From NCBI GenBank assembly GCA_016946835.1, contig JACVTC010000464.1, positions 1 through 26,425 on the forward strand: a stretch of 26,425 nt of DNA, read 5' to 3'. This stretch comes from Neocallimastix lanati (nom. inval.). Taxonomy: Eukaryota; Neocallimastigomycota; Neocallimastigomycetes; Neocallimastigales; Neocallimastigaceae. This document shows positions 23,403 through 26,425 of the stretch, one piece after another; the first letter of the stretch is position 1; each line of letters opens with the position of its first letter. A program made the position numbers and the translations under genes. The notes below the pieces were generated by a model. It saw only the letters and a program-made list of their open reading frames with translations. It did no database searches and had not been told where the DNA came from.

Positions 23403-24289
23403 CTTTGAATTTTTGATTTTCTAATCGATTAAAAAGAGCAGTATAATGTAATAATTTTCAGTAAAAATAATCAGATTAACTAAAATGTGAAAGTAAATAA
23501 ATTGTTAGTAGTGAAAGACTATAATAAAATTCCCATCCGTTAAATAAAGTCTTAAACATAAGTTTTTTAAGTGAATCAATCTCCTACATTTTTATTTTAC
23601 AATAGCTACATGAATTTAAATAATATTATAGAAAATATATATATATAAAGGTAATGCTAAAGTAAAAAAATACAATAGATATTCATTACAATAATAATAT
23701 GTAGAAAAATATTATTAAATATACAACTCCAATGATACTACATATCTGGTTTATATCAATGTATTAATAATAAAATTTTACTTCCATAATACAAAATTAT
23801 AAAAATTATATTAATAATAATTATTAATAATTATTTATAATATAAAACATCGGGTTTACTTTCTATAGTGTTCCTATATTCCAAAATTTCTCTCTTGGTA
23901 GTAGAAGCCACTTAAGAAAGGATAATCATTGATTATTACCAGAACTACAGAAAACTGTTAATTAGTACACCTGATATAAGCTATTCCTTTTCCATCAACC
24001 CTTTATGGCCCTAAAAAAAAAAACAGTCCATATCATTGGGTTCGTAAATAGATAAAATTTCAAAATAAAATATATACTTTATAAATAGATAAAACTTAAA
24101 TACTTCAAAATTCCTATTCAAAAAAATTTTTTTTAAATTATTTAATATATATTAAAATTTACATTTGTTGATATATATGAATTTTTCTTTTTTTTTTTTT
24201 TTTTTTTTTTTAAGATTAGAAAGAAATACACTTCCAGTGCTTATGAAAATAGTTCCAAGTTAAACTTATTCTTTTATTTATTAATTCAT

Positions 24290-24320
<31 letters not shown>

Positions 24321-24692
24321 TTATTTATTTTTATTTTTATTTTTTTTTTTTTTTTTTATTTTTTTTGAAATTAAAGTAAATTTTTTATTATGACATATTT
24401 TTTTATTATTTCTTTTTTTACTTTTTTTTTTTTTATTTTTATTTTATTTTTTTTTTTAAATTTTTTAATTATATTATAATTTATTAAAAAATCTACTTTT
24501 GATAAAAAGTAAATTTTATTAATTCTATAAATTTAATAAACAAATGGCTGTATGTACTAAAATTTATCTTTTTTATTTTATTTTCTTTTTTCTTTTCTTT
24601 TATTTTTATTTTTTATTGTTTATTCATTTTACTAATATTATTATTACGAATTATTATTAAAATTATTATTATTATTATTATTATTATTTTTA
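23401..24692. other. AT-rich flank with a small less AT-rich island
   Basis: Beyond the LINE's 5' side. The 23870-24030 patch is richer in G/C (GTGTTCCTATATTCC, CATCAACCCTTTATGG) but shows no open frame I trust; it may be further transposon debris. At 24045-24110 a relative of the 70 bp repeat occurs. T-rich and TTTA-repeat DNA follows (24288-24320, 24340-24480), then an ATT run (24660-24688). Confidence 0.45.
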
Positions 24693-25272
24693 ATAAATAT
24701 TAATGTATATTTACGAATTAATAATAAATATTACATCAATACAAAATAATAAAAATGATATATAATAAATTATTAATATTTACTAATAGTATGTTTTAAT
24801 GTCAAACTATTTAATATATTATCATTGTAATGCTACTAAATATTAATGTATATTTACGAATTAATAATAAATATTACATCAATACAAAATAATAAAAATG
24901 ATATATAATAATAATTATTAATATTTACTAATAGTATGTTTTAATGTCAACTATTTAATATTATTATCATTGTAATGCTACTAAATATTAATGTATATTT
25001 ACGAATTAATAATAAATATTACATCAATACAAAATAATAAAAATGATATATAATAATAATTATTAATATTTACTAATAGTATGTTTTAATGTCAATTTAA
25101 TATTATTATCATTGTAATGCTACTAAATATTAATGTATATTTACGAATTAATAATAAATATTACATCAATACAAAATAATAAAAATGATATATAATAATA
25201 ATTATTAATATTTACTAATAGTATGTTTTAATGTCAACTATTTAATATTATTATCATTGTAATGCTACTAAA
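24693..25272. repeat. Tandem array, 4 copies of an about 143 bp unit
   Basis: Copies begin near 24698, 24841, 24986 and 25128 with TATTAATGTATATTTACGAA and end TATTATCATTGTAATGCTACTAAA. They are almost identical apart from small indels (for example a shortened GTCAATTTAATATT in the third). No coding potential is seen. It is unrelated by eye to the 164 bp array at 4330-4821. Confidence 0.9.
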
Positions 25273-25640
25273 TATACTAAATTTAAAAAAGATTTTATTT
25301 AAATATTTAGAGACTATTTTATAATCTACTTTATTTTCGGTTTCGATTTTAATTTTAATTTTTATTTTTTTTTATTTTTCCTATTTTAATTTTTCCTAAT
25401 TTTATTTTTTTACTTTTATTTAATTTTTATTTAATTTTTTTTTTTTTTTTTTGTTGATATTTCATTTTTTGTCTTTAATTTTTTTATTTTTTACTTTTTA
25501 TTTTTTATTTTATTTATTTTATTTTTTTATTTTTTATCTATTTATTTATTTTTATTTTTTTATTTTTTTTTTATTTTATTTTCATTTATTTCAATAAAAA
25601 CAGAAAGAAAAGTAATAAATATTTAAAAACTAATCAACTC
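25273..25640. other. T-rich low-complexity DNA, 3' flank of the CotH-like gene
   Basis: Mostly TTTTA/TTTAT runs on the + strand. On the - strand this is the 3' flank of the gene ending at 25643, so it holds that gene's 3' UTR and polyadenylation region. No specific site can be named. Confidence 0.5.
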
Positions 25641-25642
25641 TT

Positions 25643-26204
25643 TTACATAAAGAAGGTAAATAAAAAACTTATAATTAATAATAATACAGTTGGCTTATTA
25701 ATTGTGGAATCATTACTACTGCCATGGAATAATACAGATGATTCATCATCTTTTTCTGATTTTTCAGTAGCTATGATTTTATTACCAACAGTACCCAATT
25801 TACTTTCTTTATTAAAAGATTGAATACCATATATTTTTGCAAGATTAGATGATTTGTATTTAATAAATGCTTTCATATTTTCTGGATCAGTATCAATGTC
25901 AGAGTATTGTTGATTTATAATTTCAACGGTTGGTACTTCTTGAGCATCAGCACCCTGGAAAAATTTTGTTTCAATTGTTTTGTTTATACAATCAACATCC
26001 CAATACATATCATTTTTTAAGAAAGTAAAGAAGTAATCAATTCTTGGACCTAAGGCCTGAATGTTAAATAAATTAGTAACAACATTTTTTACTAATTCTT
26101 CAAATTGTGGTTTAATATTTGGATTAGAAAAATAAAAAAAAAGGTTTTCTTTGTGGTCCAGTACCATAAAGTTTCAACAACATTAGTAAAAAATCATCAA
26201 TACC
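25643..26204 (-). CDS. CotH-family surface protein, last exon, GPI-anchored, with a frameshift
   Basis: The last exon on the - strand starts after a TATATAG acceptor (26205-26210) and reads DDFLLMLLKLYGTGPQRKP. A frame change at a T run (A9 on the + strand, 26134-26142) leads to FSNPNIKPQFEELVKNVV, then LGPRIDYFFTFLKNDMYWD, a match to the C-terminal helical part of CotH-type kinase-fold proteins. The tail SSNDSTINKPTVLLLIISFLFTFFM is Ser/Asn-rich and then hydrophobic to the stop at 25643, the form of a GPI-anchor signal. CotH proteins of bacteria and zygomycete-type fungi are spore-coat or surface proteins with an atypical kinase fold; in gut fungi they are numerous and often found with dockerins. 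The catalytic part would be encoded upstream, beyond the window. The ATG at 26165-26167 is internal and not a real start. One base fewer in the run would keep the frame open, so a sequencing error is a fair alternative to a mutation. Confidence 0.7.
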
Positions 26205-26313
26205 CTATATATAAAAAAGTTTTCAATTTAAAATATAAATAAAATTTTAATAAAAAATTAATATTTATATGTTCTTTATTTACAAATTTAATAAAATAAT
26301 CATATATAATATG

Positions 26314-26357
<44 letters not shown>

Positions 26358-26425
26358 AACAAAAAAAAATAAAAAAAAAAAAATAAATAAAAAAAAAGAA
26401 AAAAAGATAACTATTTAATATAAAA
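26205..26425 (-). other. Intron (3' part) of the CotH-like gene
   Basis: AT-rich sequence ending in TATATAG directly before the coding exon. Its donor is not inside the window, so the intron is longer than 220 bp. It contains an (AT)n microsatellite at about 26315-26354. Confidence 0.55.
26315..26354. repeat. (AT)n microsatellite
   Basis: About 20 pure AT dinucleotides inside the presumed intron of the CotH-like gene. Confidence 0.95.

Overview
This window looks like nuclear DNA of an anaerobic gut fungus (Neocallimastigomycota). The A+T content is extreme, homopolymer and ATT/AAAT runs are everywhere, the one complete gene has spliceosomal GT..AG introns, and two loci carry remnants of the fungal dockerin, the small Cys-rich module typical of this phylum's cellulosomes. 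No species is assigned.

Layout: 1-255 holds the end of a small Cys-rich membrane protein. 465-3503 is a broken but readable gene for a PI-PLC-like phosphodiesterase with three fungal dockerins and a beta-trefoil-like segment. Its 3' end runs into a 250 bp dispersed element ('X', about 3443-3692). 3693-6118 is AT-rich DNA with a 164 bp x3 tandem array and a duplicated AAAT-expanded block. 6119-9748 is the one complete gene, a seven-exon RING/zinc-finger E3 ligase of the Hel2/ZNF598 ribosome-quality-control family. 10573-12540 is a nest: a second copy of X, split by a 935 bp retroposed sequence with a 40-base poly(A) tail and an exact 10 bp target-site duplication, followed by a truncated LINE 3' end. 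13060-14110 is a possible LINE endonuclease remnant (- strand). 14955-16915 is a decayed dockerin / poly-Asn / CE1-type feruloyl-esterase-like gene (- strand). 16920-19090 is AT-rich with nothing recognisable. 19090-19400 is a less AT-rich island of unknown nature. 19400-23400 is a long degenerate LINE (- strand) with APE endonuclease and reverse transcriptase motifs, its 3' part invaded by tandem repeats. 24693-25272 is a 143 bp x4 array. 25643-26204 (- strand) is the last exon of a GPI-anchored CotH-family protein whose upstream exons lie outside the window.

Only the Hel2-like gene reads cleanly from start to stop. The PI-PLC, esterase and CotH loci fit the fibre-degrading surface of gut fungi, but the first two are broken and the third has a frameshift in an A9 run. 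The rest reads as a retrotransposon-driven graveyard. The most informative points are the dated retroposition event inside X, the PI-PLC/dockerin/lectin chimera, the unknown protein in the retrocopy, and the X element itself. All assignments come from reading motifs by eye; no database search was run.
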